Below are positions 1-12,525 of a stretch of DNA of 64,000 nucleotides, one piece after another (within the stretch, counting starts at the first letter, position 1; every line of letters begins with the position of its first letter). The stretch is from the NCBI GenBank assembly GCA_022695795.1, contig MU404075.1:248001-312000 (forward strand). Direction: 5' to 3'. A program made the translations under genes and the position numbers. The notes beneath the pieces were generated by a model. The model was not told the DNA's origin, did no database searches, and saw only the letters and a list, made by a program, of their open reading frames with translations. The DNA is from Biscogniauxia marginata (taxonomy: Eukaryota; Ascomycota; Sordariomycetes; Xylariales; Xylariaceae).

Positions 1-1089
1 GAGTTATATATATACCTAATAAGACAAATTATATACCTCTAAGTAAAATGGAAGACTAGGTATAGTATCTACCTATATCATCAACAGGTAGTCAATGGTA
101 TCTAAATTTGGAGCCTGCATTGGTTAAACAATGGATCGACGCCTGTAGGCTTAATTATTTCCGACTCCTGCAGCCCTGTCAGGTCGATCGTTTTTGGTAT
201 TTGCAAGTGACAGATGATGCACGCGTGCAGGTGGCTTGATATTGACCAACCTACCTGCGTAGGATGTAGGTACCTAAGCGTTAGGTTCTTGGGGTTCTTG
301 TATGTATCTTCGCACTATTATGTGGGTCCTGAAGTACACGGCTCTGTACTCTGCCACCTGCCAGGCAGATAGTCAGGTGGCAGAGCCACCTGTCCTCGTT
401 CCGCTTTCCTTTCCCCACCTCAATTTACCTTTGCACTCCTCAACCCTTCAACTCTCTCTCCAATCACCACCAACATCTTTTACACTATTAGGGATTTGGT
501 GTTATGCGCGAGGATTCCCCTCATTTGCACATTCCGAATACATCCAGGTCTAATACCTACCTAAGTACTGCATCTCATCGTTTCCCCGCTGTACTTTCAT
601 CCTGAGTTATGTAATCAGTCAGTCCCTCGCAGCCTTCCATGTCTGCTGGGAGGCAATTCATTCGAGGTACGTACCTTCTGCCGCTAAGGACACGTGCTGG
701 CGTGCAGTGGTCAAGGCACCTTTAACTCCTGCCTGAGGTACCTAGGTACCTTTCAACGCGACTTTGGAATTGCAGCCGCCTCTCCACTCTTGGCATCTCT
801 GTGTTCATTCAGTCACCTCACGCTGTCTAGCTTTTTTTATTTAACCATTCTTTCACTTCGCAACCTCTCGCCCTGCTTGCGCTGACAACCCGGAAACCCA
901 CCGAATAGCCCTGGACCGTGATTCAACGTCGAGCCGAAACATACCTACGCTCCGACCGACCTGCGTCATCACTCTCTGCCATGAAATAATCCTCCCGCAT
1001 TCCTACGTTCGAGCGAGCGTCCTCGACGAAGTTGGCAACGACCCTCGGAGACATCGCTTTATCGCGCACGAGACTGGCCTACATCCAAA
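1..1089. promoter_or_regulatory. Upstream region and leader of the TAF1 gene
   Basis: No gene is supported here; the short ORFs lack recognisable protein character. The stretch carries several short palindromic blocks of the TACCTAGGTA kind (for example near 268-276 and 736-752) that recur through the first 17 kb. The last 200 bp before the TAF1 start is pyrimidine-rich and probably holds the core promoter and 5' leader. No TATA box or factor site can be assigned with confidence. Confidence 0.4.
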
Positions 1090-4000
1090 ATGAACGGCTT
1101 CACCGAACAGGCGCAGGCCCCCGGATCTCGCCACGTGAATGGTGCCAACGGCATAAACGGTTCGGATGATGTGAACGGCGTGGCCAGTCCGAAGATAAAG
1201 GAGGAAGCGATGGACGATCAGCCGAATGGTTCCTCGTTTGAGGACATAGATTGGGCTGCTCAGGCGGAGAAGGATGACGCCGACATCAGCAAAATGTTCT
1301 CCGACGAGGGAAGAATACAGATGCCCGATAATCTAGCCGAGTTCGGTACCAAGGTCATTGACCAAAAGGACAAGGCCGATGATGCTGTCGATTTCTCCGA
1401 CATTAGCGACGATGATCTTGCCAGCGACGACGGTTCTATGAATGGCGCCGTGGACGCGGGTATTTCGCAACTTCCTGGTCTCACCGAAGATGAAGGGACT
1501 AGCCACGACACTGAATACATGGACGACCTCTTTGGGGGTGGCATCGAAGGCGATCACGAGTTTCTCCCCTCCTCTCCCCCGGCTGACGACGCTGCCCCAG
1601 AGCAACTTGTCACCCCCGCAGTCCCCGAAAAGCCTCCGAATGCACAGGATGTGACGGATGAGGACTGGAATAATATGAGCTTTGAGGAACGATGGAAGAT
1701 CAACTTTCCTCAGTACAGTATGTCCTCCATCGACAAGTGGATCAATCAGACCAACAAGGAGGATTTGTCGATGCAAAGGGCACCCGAGAATGCGGATGAG
1801 CTTCTCGAGCAGAAGTTTCCCAACTTCACGAAACACAAGGTTCTTCATTTCAATAGACTACTTCCGGAATGGCCTGCCGAGTACATGTATAAAGAACCTC
1901 CCAACAAGGACAAAGATCCCCCCGAGTTTGTTCCTACCAAGCTTGAGCTCGAGCTTGATGCCGACTGCTCTAAGCTTTTCAGGATTCCGGAGAGCGCCCT
2001 AAACGCCGCCCATCAGAGGGCTAATTACCCAGATGCGGGTGAATGGAGTACTTCCGGTGGCGCTCCAGCTCTAGACGCGGACGATGGCGTTTCAGATTAC
2101 GACTCGGACGAGGTTGTCGGTGGGTTCACTCTGAATGAGATTGCCACCATCTGCGATGAGTGGGACACTCTTGCCGAGCAGCCTGACCCGTCCAAGTCAA
2201 ACTCCGCTGTGGCTATTGCCGAGGATGAGGAGATGGATGATTGGGACAGGGAGTTTCTACAGCCGCAACCTAAGAAGAAGCGGCCTCGATATGAGCCTGG
2301 TCTCCCGGATATCTCATCATACGACACATGGGGCATCGATGACTTTGAAGGATCTACAAGGCGGCATAGCAAACGTGTGCGGCTTGACCTCAATGACCCG
2401 TATCTCTTGCTCGATGAAGTTCAGTCTGAAAGGCCTTCAAAGCGTCCGAAATTGGAAGAGAAGACCAAGCGCATGGCCAATGGTCAACTCAGAAGAGATG
2501 TCATGCATCACTTCAATTTGTCTAATGACGATGCATACGAGGCACTAAAGAATAATCACAAGAGCAAAGTCCGAGCCACTCTCTCTAGCCTTAGCGTTGA
2601 ACACAGCTTGCCCGCCCTCAAACTCACCTATCCTTTCTACCGTACAAAGGTCGAGGGTCAGCCTTGGGAGTATCACCGCAAGAAATTCGAGGTGGATAAG
2701 GTTGTGAAGCACGGTATTGGCCTTCGCAAGCCATCCAAGGTCAAACGGAAGGATACGAAGGGAAAGAGTGCGCAAGAGGTGTTCAAGACGACGAAGGACC
2801 TCAGCCTGAACGACAACTCAACCGTAGTTCTCTTTGAATACTGTGAGCAGTTTCCTACTGTCATGTCGAATTTCGGCATGGGCAGTCGTGTGATCAACTA
2901 TTATCGTCGCAAAGACAAAAGCGATGATGAGAAAATCCCCAAGCTTGAAATCGGCGAAACACATCCTTTACTACCTGAAGACAGGTCGCCCTTTAGCATC
3001 TTCGGTACGGTGGATCCTGGCGAAACAGTGCCTACCCTCCACAATGAGATGTACCGGGCTCCGATCTTCAAGCACGAGCCCAGACCAAATGATTTCCTCC
3101 TAGGCTACACTACAAATGCCACAGAGGGTCCGAAGTGGTTTGTGCGGAACATCGACCATGTGTATACCGTCGGCCAAGTCTTTCCCTCGATGGAAGTACC
3201 AGGGCCTCACGCTCGAAAGGTCACAAATACAACCAAGAATCGCCTAAAGATGATTGCCTACCGGATTATGAAGAAGAGGGAGTCGCAGGACGTATCGCTT
3301 CAAGAGATTACTCCTCATGTTTTCGAGAAGCACGACCCACAGAATAGGCAGAAGATGAAAGAATTCCTCTCCTACGACAGGGAGCGCAGGACTTGGGTTT
3401 TACCTGAAGGCCAGACTTTGATGGACGAGACCGCCATACGAGCCATGATCAAGCCTGAAGATGTCTGCCTGATAGAATCAATGCAGGTCGGGCACCGACT
3501 GATGGAAAATGCCGGCTTCGATATGAAGGAGAAGGATGATACCGAGGATATGGTTGATCAGCCGCTGGTCGCCTTGTTAGCGCCCTGGCGAATTTCGAAG
3601 AACTTTCTCGATGCCAGTGCTGGTAAAGCTATGGTAGCCCTTCATGGCGAAGGCGACCCTACCGGCCATGGTCTTGGATTCAGCTTCATCAAAACCTCCA
3701 TGAAAGGTGGATATATCAATGCTGTCCAGGGTCCCCTGGCAACATCGGCGGATGCAATCGAACGCGAGCGGAAGGCAAATGGCGGACACTCATACAACGT
3801 AAAGAAACAGCAAGATATGTACAATGCGGCAATTCGGGAGATCTGGGAGAGGCAGAAATCCACTCTGAGTAATAGCACTACTCACAAGGACGATGAAGTT
3901 CTCGACACAGCAAATGAAGACGACCGTTTCAACCAAGTGCAAGCAGATGCAACCCCTGCTCCCATTGATGATGGGCGTAGTCAGTTCAGTCGTCTCAGTG

Positions 4001-4921
4001 CTGCAAGCCGATACGGTAAACGAAAGTTGAGGATCACCCGCAAGAAGAGAAATAGCGCAGGGGAACTGGTCACGGAGAGCGTGGTGGTAGATGATCCCGT
4101 AGTTATCAGAAACTACGTCAAACAGAGGAAGGAGTTGGATGAGAAGAATAGAGAGTTAGTCCTAGAGCCTAAAAGGAAAGGCAAACGAGAAGCAGAACGA
4201 AAACTGACATCCACGGCTAGTGTCTATAGCTTGCAACCATCGGGTGATGCCGATGACAATCGCGAGAAACAGAGGCTGTAAGTTGCTAACGATCATATTA
4301 CCGCTGAGGACTATTGGCTAATATCGTCAAAGTGTCGACAGAGAGCTCTCGCGCCTGCTCAAGAACCAAGATCGCCGCCAGATCCGCGAGAAACAGGGCA
4401 AAAGCAAGAAGAAGAATCCACATCCCGACGCATCCCCGGATCCGTCTTCTGCCGATAAGGCGTCAGCAGGCACGACCCGGAAGTGTGCGAACTGTGGTCA
4501 AGTGGGACACATCAAGACGAACAAGAGGTACTGGCACCGCTGCACTCTCTTAAGTTAATATTGACACCTACCTGCATTCTGTCTTCCCGTCCTCTTTAAG
4601 TAAAGAGCTTGTGAAGAGGATACCATAGGTTAAGTTATACCGGGTCTGCATTGCTTGCTTGCTCAAGTGGCTCTAAAATCTTCAAACTCACCTACAGCGC
4701 TGGGCGGACTTCATATCATCCAGGAACTCATCTCAGATACAAACTCTCATACGAACCCGAATAAGTAAAATAGAAAGGAAAAAGTAGTAGTTTGCTAACT
4801 AGTTTGCCGCAGCAAATGTCCTCTGCTTAACGGTACGATAACGTCGAACAGCAACGCCGCCGACCGCGGAGGATTTGGGTCTTTCAGTGCTCCATCCGTT
4901 CCCCCATCAAACAGCGAATGA
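1090..4921 (+). CDS. taf1: Transcription initiation factor TFIID subunit 1 (TAF1)
   Basis: Scaffold subunit of TFIID, acting in the nucleus in core-promoter recognition by RNA polymerase II. Model: join(1090..4277, 4342..4527, 4813..4921), 1160 aa; both introns are GT-AG and frame is kept at each junction. The N-terminal 200 residues are acidic, as expected for the TBP-binding region. The central DUF3591 (TAF1 HAT-like) domain is recognisable, with LFEYCEQFP followed by MSNFGMGSRVINYYRR near residues 578-606 and LLAPWRISKNFLDASAGKA near 827. A zinc knuckle of the TAF1 type (C1111, C1114, H1119, C1127) is only completed by splicing the last small exon, which supplies KCPLLNG. As in other fungal TAF1 proteins no bromodomain follows. 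The start is the first Met, with an ordinary leader before it. Known of the family: one conserved copy per genome. The identification is firm; the exact 3' exon is by-eye splicing. Confidence 0.95.
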
Positions 4922-6055
4922 GGAGATTCGTCGCGATGAGTTGTTCGTCTTCTTTTTTCAAGTGAATATCAACGTGAGGTGAACATGCCTCGCTTGGACG
5001 AAGCTCCTGCACAGCTATTTCCTAGAGGTGCTTACCCTAGTCACGTCCTCTAACCCCTATTCGATTCATCAACACCCGCACGTATTCATCCTTTATAGGA
5101 TCATCTTCACCACATACCACGGTGGACGACCTTACTCTCACTTTGCCCTCCATCGGTCGCCGTCTCGTAGGAGGTAGTATGGAACCGAGCCAATCGACCT
5201 ACCGGTGTCTTTAGATTATTGTAAGCCTCTTAACGACGGCCCGGCCCGGAGGTTATGACCATGTTTTATGTGTAATTAATTGTTTGGAAAATTATATACC
5301 ACAGCGGCGTTGGGGGAAAACGGCATTTGAAGATTCTTGAACGCTTTCTCTCGGAACCGAGAGAGATTGATAAAAAATGTTTACTCAATTGAGGTAGGGT
5401 GGCCCAAAATTGGAAGCATTTTCAGGGGCGTTTGGGTTCAGGTGCCAACCAGGCGCCATATACGGGAATTATTACCCCAAGCTACATGTCTATCGTCAGT
5501 AGATAGTACACTGAAATAAAAGTACCTGATGGATTCGGTAAACCAAAAGGGAGTCTTCCGATAGGGATATTCCTTGATGATCACACTTTCTATCATCTCA
5601 TGGTCGTTAGAGAAAGACGTGTCAGTAAAGCGGAGGACGTAATGCTTGCTTACTGGCATTAGTCCTGCAGGTGTCAGGCACATGCATCTCCAAAGTCGTA
5701 AGCTCGGGGAAGACGAGAAAAGGGGGGGAAGAGGAAGGGGGGAGACGATTCTTCTGAGTTACCAAGTTGCGAGTCTCTTGTCATCAATTAACCAACCTGA
5801 GGTTAAGCGAATGACCCATGGCTCTCGTCCCAAAACAATATGTAAGAACTTTTTGGTATACCTAATTGTAGCGAGTGCACCTTTTTGGGAGGGGCTCATA
5901 AAGAGAGAGAGTGTGTGTGTGTGACATACAGAAGAGAGCCTCAAGGAGAGTTTCACGCACGCCTGCCGCTGTACACAGCTCAGCCCTATTTTACACAGCC
6001 TTTTTTATTATTTTCTACCTATACATAGTTATTTTGCCTACCTAGGTATGTATGT

Positions 6056-6065
6056 ATGTATGTAA
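6056..6065. repeat. Short GTAT microsatellite
   Basis: Tandem GTAT/ATGT tetranucleotide directly beside a CCTAGG palindrome. A trivial repeat, listed because the same tetranucleotide recurs along the interval. Confidence 0.6.
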
Positions 6066-6567
6066 GCCACGGACCGATGGACATAGAATAGATAAAATCG
6101 GGCAAAGAAAATTCCCGCACCGCCTCAAATTCTTTTGTCTCTTGTATCTCTCTCTCTCTTCCGTTCTCTCCGAGGGAGTAAGAGGAAGAGGAAAGGAAAA
6201 TAATGTAAGATATGTAAGATAAGGCTGATGGGGAATCGGGGACCTCGTGCTACAGCGCTTTATCTACCTAGGTAAGGTACCTTAGACTATATTACAAGAC
6301 TTTTTTTTTTTTTCGGTGGGGGTGGGAGGGGAGGGGAGAGTGTGGTGGTACGGCACTCCCCTGGCGGGATCGATCCGGTTCCCCTTGTTACTACGAGGTG
6401 ACCTTGGACGCTGTTGAACTGTGTAGGTTGCCATACATGAAGAAAAAAAACCCATTTTCTTTATTTCCTTTCCGATGGGGTTTGGTTGGAAAGCTATGTG
6501 CTGCCGTTGTATGTTGTTGCCAACTCCGCCTTGTGTATTCGGCTCTGGAAGGAATAGGATAGATACC

Positions 6568-6591
6568 TAGATAGATAGATAGATAGACAGG
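6568..6591. repeat. TAGA microsatellite
   Basis: About five copies of the tetranucleotide TAGA in a non-coding stretch. A simple repeat with no sign of function. Confidence 0.75.
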
Positions 6592-8127
6592 TCAATGGTC
6601 TCGGGTAAAATACATAGGTAAGTAAGGTAAAGTAAGCGCTGGCAAGGCGGATGGATAATCGTAAGTCGTGTGCCATGTGTATCTCGTAGTATGCAATCTA
6701 GCAGTTTATTTTTCTTTCCGTTTTTTTCTCTCCTACTGTTTCTCTCTCTTATATCTTAGCAGAGAGACATGATAAGACAAAGGAAAGGCATAGTAATTGT
6801 TTCAATACTCGGGTTTCCTGTTACCTTTTGCCTTTGCCTTTGCCTTGACTTTTTTTCTTTTCTTTTTCAATTTTTTTTTTGTGTAAGCATGAAAATCTCC
6901 GTTTGTTAATGATCAGCGACACTATTGGATTGAAATGTAGGGGCTTTTCTCTCACTTTACCTTTCGGCTCTTGTGATGTAGCATTGGGGAAGAAAGGAGG
7001 GAAGAGGAGGGGAAGAAGGATGAAGAAGGGGGGAGGGGGAAAGAAGCAATGAAATGTAATGATCCTTTTTTTCTGGAAGCCTTCTGTTGCATTCGCGGCT
7101 ATGCTATATTATGGTATGGTATGCTATGTTGTGCATGCGTTGAGGCTCTTTTTGTCTTATGTCTTTATTTCGTCTATTTCTCTTTCTTCTTTTAGGTTTT
7201 CCATACATATATTACCTACCTCTATTACGACTGTACTACAGGGTACGAGAGGCTGGGGTCTTTTTTCTAAGGAAATGGAGGTGTGGAAAGGAAGGTGTAT
7301 TGAATCTGGTGTTACTTATCGTGCCCTACATAAATTACACACGAATATAGATGTGTGTATATAGGTAGGCAACATGAAGTATGTTGTAAGGCAAGTTTAC
7401 AAGAGGGAATAAAGCTTCAGGTGTAGCACGGTAGGTAAGGGCTATACTTAGTAAAAAGGGGAACGTAGAGACATGCACGCATTGCGCGGGGCGATGCGAT
7501 GAGAGTAATTCGAATTGAGGTTCATTACCCCAGACTGAAGTTGCCTGTATCGTGAAGCCTCTCGGCTACCTACATGCACAGGTAAGCAAGAGGTAGGACG
7601 AAGTAATGTAATTAGAAAGTTGTAGGAAGGCTGGGGTAGCAAGGGAAATTGACCGTTCTTTCATGATCGCGCGCCGCAAGCGAACCTTGTTCTTACCTAC
7701 CTACCTTGATGCAGTTCCTCGGCACCGACGATATGGTTAACATGCAACATTGGATGCACACATGACATGTATACCGTCGACCGGGCGATCATCTAACTAG
7801 ATGCCTGCTTGTCAGGGACGTGAAAAGGCGGTGCAGGTATGAATTTTCTTCTTTTTATGCGGCGGTCTATACATCAACGGTATGCTGCAACATTGTGCGT
7901 ATGCGTAGGGCGAGACAGACAGGCATGCCATGTAGTATGTAAGCGATGTGAGATGATATACGTTCCTTATTCCGCGATCCGAACTTTTGATATTGGCGTA
8001 AGGGGATGCAGGCTGGGCGATGCTACTATTTCATGCATCAGAAAATTTCTGTTGCCTGCTCTCGTACGACTATACCGAGTCGAATAAGGGGAAAATGGAT
8101 AGAATGGGGTAATCCTTGTATGTGTAC

Positions 8128-8152
8128 GTGTGTGTGTGTGTGTGTGTGTGTG
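8128..8152. repeat. GT dinucleotide microsatellite
   Basis: Twelve or so GT units in non-coding DNA. Read on the minus strand it makes a spurious ORF with a run of His-Thr, which should not be taken as a protein. Confidence 0.85.
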
Positions 8153-11100
8153 TTGTTCTGGCGATGGGACGGACGTAGAAGGACTAAAGAAGAAAACTAA
8201 TAGGGAGCGTGGGGGGTTGAGAATGCAACGGCGAGTAGAGTGAGACACTGGGAAAAGGAAGAAAAGAAGTAATTGATCGGTTCGGATCATGATGATGCTG
8301 ATTATGGATGGAAAAGGAAAAGTTAATGGTGGTAATCAAATGCAACGGTAACTGCGCACATGAGTGGTTGATGAAATAAAAGATGTCCTTTTTTCCCTTC
8401 TATTTCTTTGATATGCAGGTCGGTATGCAGACCTCACATGGCATGTATACATAGTCAAGGTACGTATGTGGTGGGTCAGTACTTATTGTTTGCACTCATC
8501 TTTCTTTACCGGTCACATCCCATACGGGAAGAATTGTAAGATGATATAACCAATGGGTATCATGATAGAAAAGCCAGTATGGCACATGTGATGCAGCAGT
8601 TGTAGCAACCGCCAAGTCTAAGTGGGGGGCAGTAAGGGGAGGGGAATAGGGGAGGGGGGGTCAGGACGAATTTCCTTTTCCTTTGGTTAGACCTGTATAT
8701 ACCCATACATGTATGTATGCATGTCTGGCATGCTGTGCAAGTTATGTATAATAGATATGTATGTACGATAGCTATGTATTGTATCATTACATATGTGCAT
8801 TCAAGTAGGAAAATGCCTGTCTCACCTGCTAGCCTGGGTGGCACGGAGAGACGCACAGAGTAAGATAAGACAAGAACAAGAACAAGAATAAGATCATAGG
8901 TCCTCAATCGTAAATTATAGGATCGTAGGTAGGGACTAATGTAGGGACGCATGTAGAGATGCGGTGGAGCTAATAAGTACCTGGCATGCTTCGGCTATGC
9001 TAGCACTTACATAGTGGGGACTATACGTTCCTGATCTTCTGATTTCTTGGAGTTAGAGGATGAGATCCACGGCGGGATGGATGATGTCCCCTGCTTCGAA
9101 GTTTAGAAGAGTTCATACACCGGTCGTTGTAGGTACTTTGTAGTTACAGTAACTACGGAATATTCCACACACAGTAAGGTAAGGTTGTATGAACTTATTA
9201 GGTAGTAAAACCAAGAGATTACCTATATCTTGTTTTATGTGAAATTAATGTATCTTAGATAATTACCTAATAAGAAGGATTTATCCCAGATTTGATCGTA
9301 AGTTATTGCCTCTGCTCTGCTCGTACTCACTTGAATACCGATCTAACTTGGCTACCTATGTAGGTATGTATTTCATTCTATGTGGGTATCTCGATGAGGA
9401 GTAGGAGTAGGAGTAGGAGATCGTTCTGTGATATGCCAAGCAAAGCTATGATTTACCGATAATAACTCAGAACCGGGAAACAAAATACTGGTACAGTAAT
9501 GCAGCAGCATCAGCAGCAGCATCGTCATTCTGTCGATTGTCGATCACCATGTTCGTCAAAAAAGAACATTCCGTGCAGAATGCAAACCCATGCTGAGCAA
9601 AGCGATGACCTTACCGGTTACACGGGTGGCTTGCTCTCTCGGCGATACTTCACAGACTTGAGTTTCGCCGACTGGTTGATTCAGCCGGAAAGGAGGGTAA
9701 ATTATCAATCGATTTGACCAAATTTACCCCCATATGCCGCAGGATTAACAGGCTAATTGGCCCAAGTGCAGATGTGAAGCTGGGCTAATGCAGGATGGCT
9801 TCACTAGAGATGGCTATTTTTAGCAATCCTTAGGGGCCGGCTCGGCTGTCGTGCGTGGGCCAAGCCCAACCCTGCGTGCCCCAGCCTTGCAACAGGTCGA
9901 GGGAGGCCAATGAGAAGTGGTCCGGCAGCAAGAGAGAGTTGATGTGAGCTTATTTCCTTGTCGGCGCTTAGGAGAACAGCGCCGGGCTTGGTCGGGTTTC
10001 CTAGATAGCCTTCTCTCGGATCCGGTGGGCTCGTGGCCGGTGAGGGGAGGGGGAGTAGGTAGGTAATGTGTGTAAGTCATGTAAGTCAGGTCATGTACGT
10101 GGAACTACGCCGCCGCGGGGCATCGTTTGGAGCAACGCAACGCAATTCTGTTGATAAGCATATCGCGTAACTGGTCTGACGGTCCATGTCGCAGTGAGCA
10201 AAACGAGATACATGACCAGACTAAGATGACTGACTACCCAGGCCTACACGCAGGTACAGAAGATTTCGGTCCCGTTTTGTCGATCTATCGGGGCAACCGA
10301 CAGTGTATACTACTACTACCTACCCCTTATCAATACCCAGAGATCGACGCAATAACGAGTTGTGTTATAGGTAAGTATGCCAGTAGGTAGGTAGTTTCCG
10401 GCGCTTTCATCGCTACTCTGACAGGAAAGGGAAGTTCCCAGGAGATGTTACGACATGAGCGCATGTAGTGTAGGGCTGCCGGCGCGCCTAGTCGTCTAAA
10501 CTTGGGAACATATCGACCCGGCAGTTCGGGGCAGTATGTCTAGACTTCCACAAAGAGCACCTCGCAGATTCTGAACAAGGGGGGGTTCATGCGAGTAGCC
10601 ATCATTCTCTACACACTACAGATCCAGATTCATTTATAGCGAGAATTGCTAGGTGAAGAGTCTATATTGAGCGCGGAGCGCGAGTGAGGCTGCTCTTTTG
10701 CCGTTTCGGAGCGCGTTAGAGCGAAGTAAAGGTGGGGTCCGGTAGTATCGAAGCGCAACGCAGCACATGGCATAGACGCCGTTGTGCAACCGTTAGCTCT
10801 TTGGGTTATAGAAGCCTGGTTGATGGAGTATGTATAGGTGATAGTTGTTATTGATAATGTGTGGGTGGTTTTCTACATGTTGAAACAAAGGCAAGAAGTC
10901 AAGAGAGGATCTCGATGTTTTGATTGTTTCATTCCGAAAATAGCTCTGTTATTTTTTTTGGTTTATTTTACATATCAAACGGTGCCCAGAAGACTCTATA
11001 CATACATGTAGGTATATAAGCCTATACTATACATGTAGTTGAGATACCTATACGCATGTACACACTCAACTACATCATGCCAACTATAATTGAAATATGT

Positions 11101-11749
11101 TATTACATACATGAATGATATAGAGTTCTGTCAATATAGATAGGATTCTTGTTGGTGTTGAGGTTGTTAGTTATGTCAAAGTTAACACTCGTCGTGTGTG
11201 TACATGTAGTTAGTTGGTTGGCGTTGCTAGGATCAATCAATCAATGGATGACTACCTACCCACATACCTCAAGGTAGGTTACATACCTAAGGTACCTTGG
11301 TAAGGTTACGGATATGTGCCTTAGGCTGCTGCTATAATACATCAAATGTACGTGAAGAGTCGGGTTAGTTAAGCCACATTGAACCGTACATGGTCCGTGC
11401 ATCCAGGCCGTTTGACAGACTTTTTCTTCTTCCCTGTCGTTTTTCGAGTAGGTACCCCTGGCCTTGCAGCGTGCAGCCCCTCCGCCTTTTCTTCTGACTG
11501 CTACATAGTACGCACCATATGGTGGGCACTGTGTCGTGGGCTCCAGAGCCCGGCAGGGGGGTTTTGGCACCTGTAGGCCACCTTATAGGCTGCGTCCCGC
11601 GAAAGAGCACCACAAGTTAGTGGAGACCCGGGGAACCCGTTTTGGCCTTGGACCTATTGCCCGCCTTTTGCCAGTGGTCCTGTCTGCTACCCTATTTTTT
11701 CCTGGCACAGTGAACATAGTGACAAGGAGGGAATGCCCCCTCCATCAGG

Positions 11750-12525
11750 TCCCCCCCCCCAAATCCCCAATTCCCTCCCTCGCCCACTCTCTCTCTTTGT
11801 TTCTTCCACAAAAGGTCGGTCGAGTGAACACGATCCCTTCTATTATTAGAATACCACGCCAGATTCAGCCCCATCGTCCCTGCAAGTGCGCGCATTGTAT
11901 CATTGTATCTTAGTACTCTATCGAGACCGAGAAACAGAAAAGCGACTTCATCCAACCTGTGCACATCGTCGCGAGCTCTGCTGCTCTGCTGCTCTGCTGC
12001 TCTTCCGTGTGGATATATCATCAACAAAGCCGTTTCATCTTTGGACCCTTTCCTCCACTCTGCTCCTCCCACTCTCTCTCACACTCACTCTCTCTCTCTC
12101 TCTTACATACTCTCTCTTTTCTCTCCGGCCTCTGGCACCTCTTTCATCTTTTACCCTTCCCTACCCTTTCTTCACGCCATCCTTCCTCTCCGTCTCCGGC
12201 AAACCATCGAACCCGGATCTATATTAATATATAAATAACCGTTTCCCTAGCGTCAACTTTTCTTGAACAGGCTGGCTTGCCACGCGTTTCTTCCGTGCCA
12301 TCGCGACGAGTGCGCTCCTCTACCATCGCCTGCGTCGCTAAACAGGATCGGCTGGGAACTCCATAGTCGCGAACCCTAGCCCTGTGCCATCCGGCAGCTC
12401 AATCTTTAGTTCACTTAGCGCCCGAGCCTCGACGCCCCGTGCTCACTCTGCTTTCTATTTCTCTTTACTCTCTAATAATTGTGCTGTTTTCGATATACCG
12501 CGCCAGGTTCACGGCTTAATTCAAC
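11750..12525 (+). promoter_or_regulatory. Pyrimidine-rich promoter and leader of the MADS-box gene
   Basis: Roughly 780 bp immediately upstream of the MADS-box start, dominated by C/T tracts (notably 12051-12200). Such CT-rich tracts are usual just upstream of transcription start sites in filamentous fungi. The several overlapping plus-strand ORFs here are Ser/Leu-rich products of the tract and are not genes. No specific factor site is assigned. Confidence 0.5.

Larger units (their letters stand above)
4922..11749. other. Long gene-free interval between TAF1 and the MADS-box gene
   Basis: About 6.8 kb in which I see no supportable gene. The ORFs are short, low in complexity, and share no motif with known families. 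The interval is rich in TACCTAGGTA-like palindromes, TAGG/TACC runs, homopolymer tracts (T-run near 6301) and simple repeats. It probably holds the 3' region of TAF1 and distal regulatory DNA of the MADS gene. No tRNA-like internal promoter (A/B box) or rRNA was recognised. A long non-coding transcript cannot be excluded without RNA data. Confidence 0.5.

Noticed and set aside
4276..4281. TAF1 ending at the TAA at 4279
   Set aside because: This ignores a GTAAGT donor at 4278; splicing restores the conserved RNQDRR-type text and the zinc knuckle.
7967..8290. Minus-strand ORF with a His-Thr run
   Set aside because: A translation of the GT microsatellite; no other protein feature.
9499..9717. 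72-aa ORF starting with Gln/His repeats
   Set aside because: No family resemblance, isolated, and begins in a CAG-rich simple repeat.
10650..10800. GC-rich stretch considered as a tRNA or structured RNA
   Set aside because: No A/B box pair or cloverleaf could be drawn.
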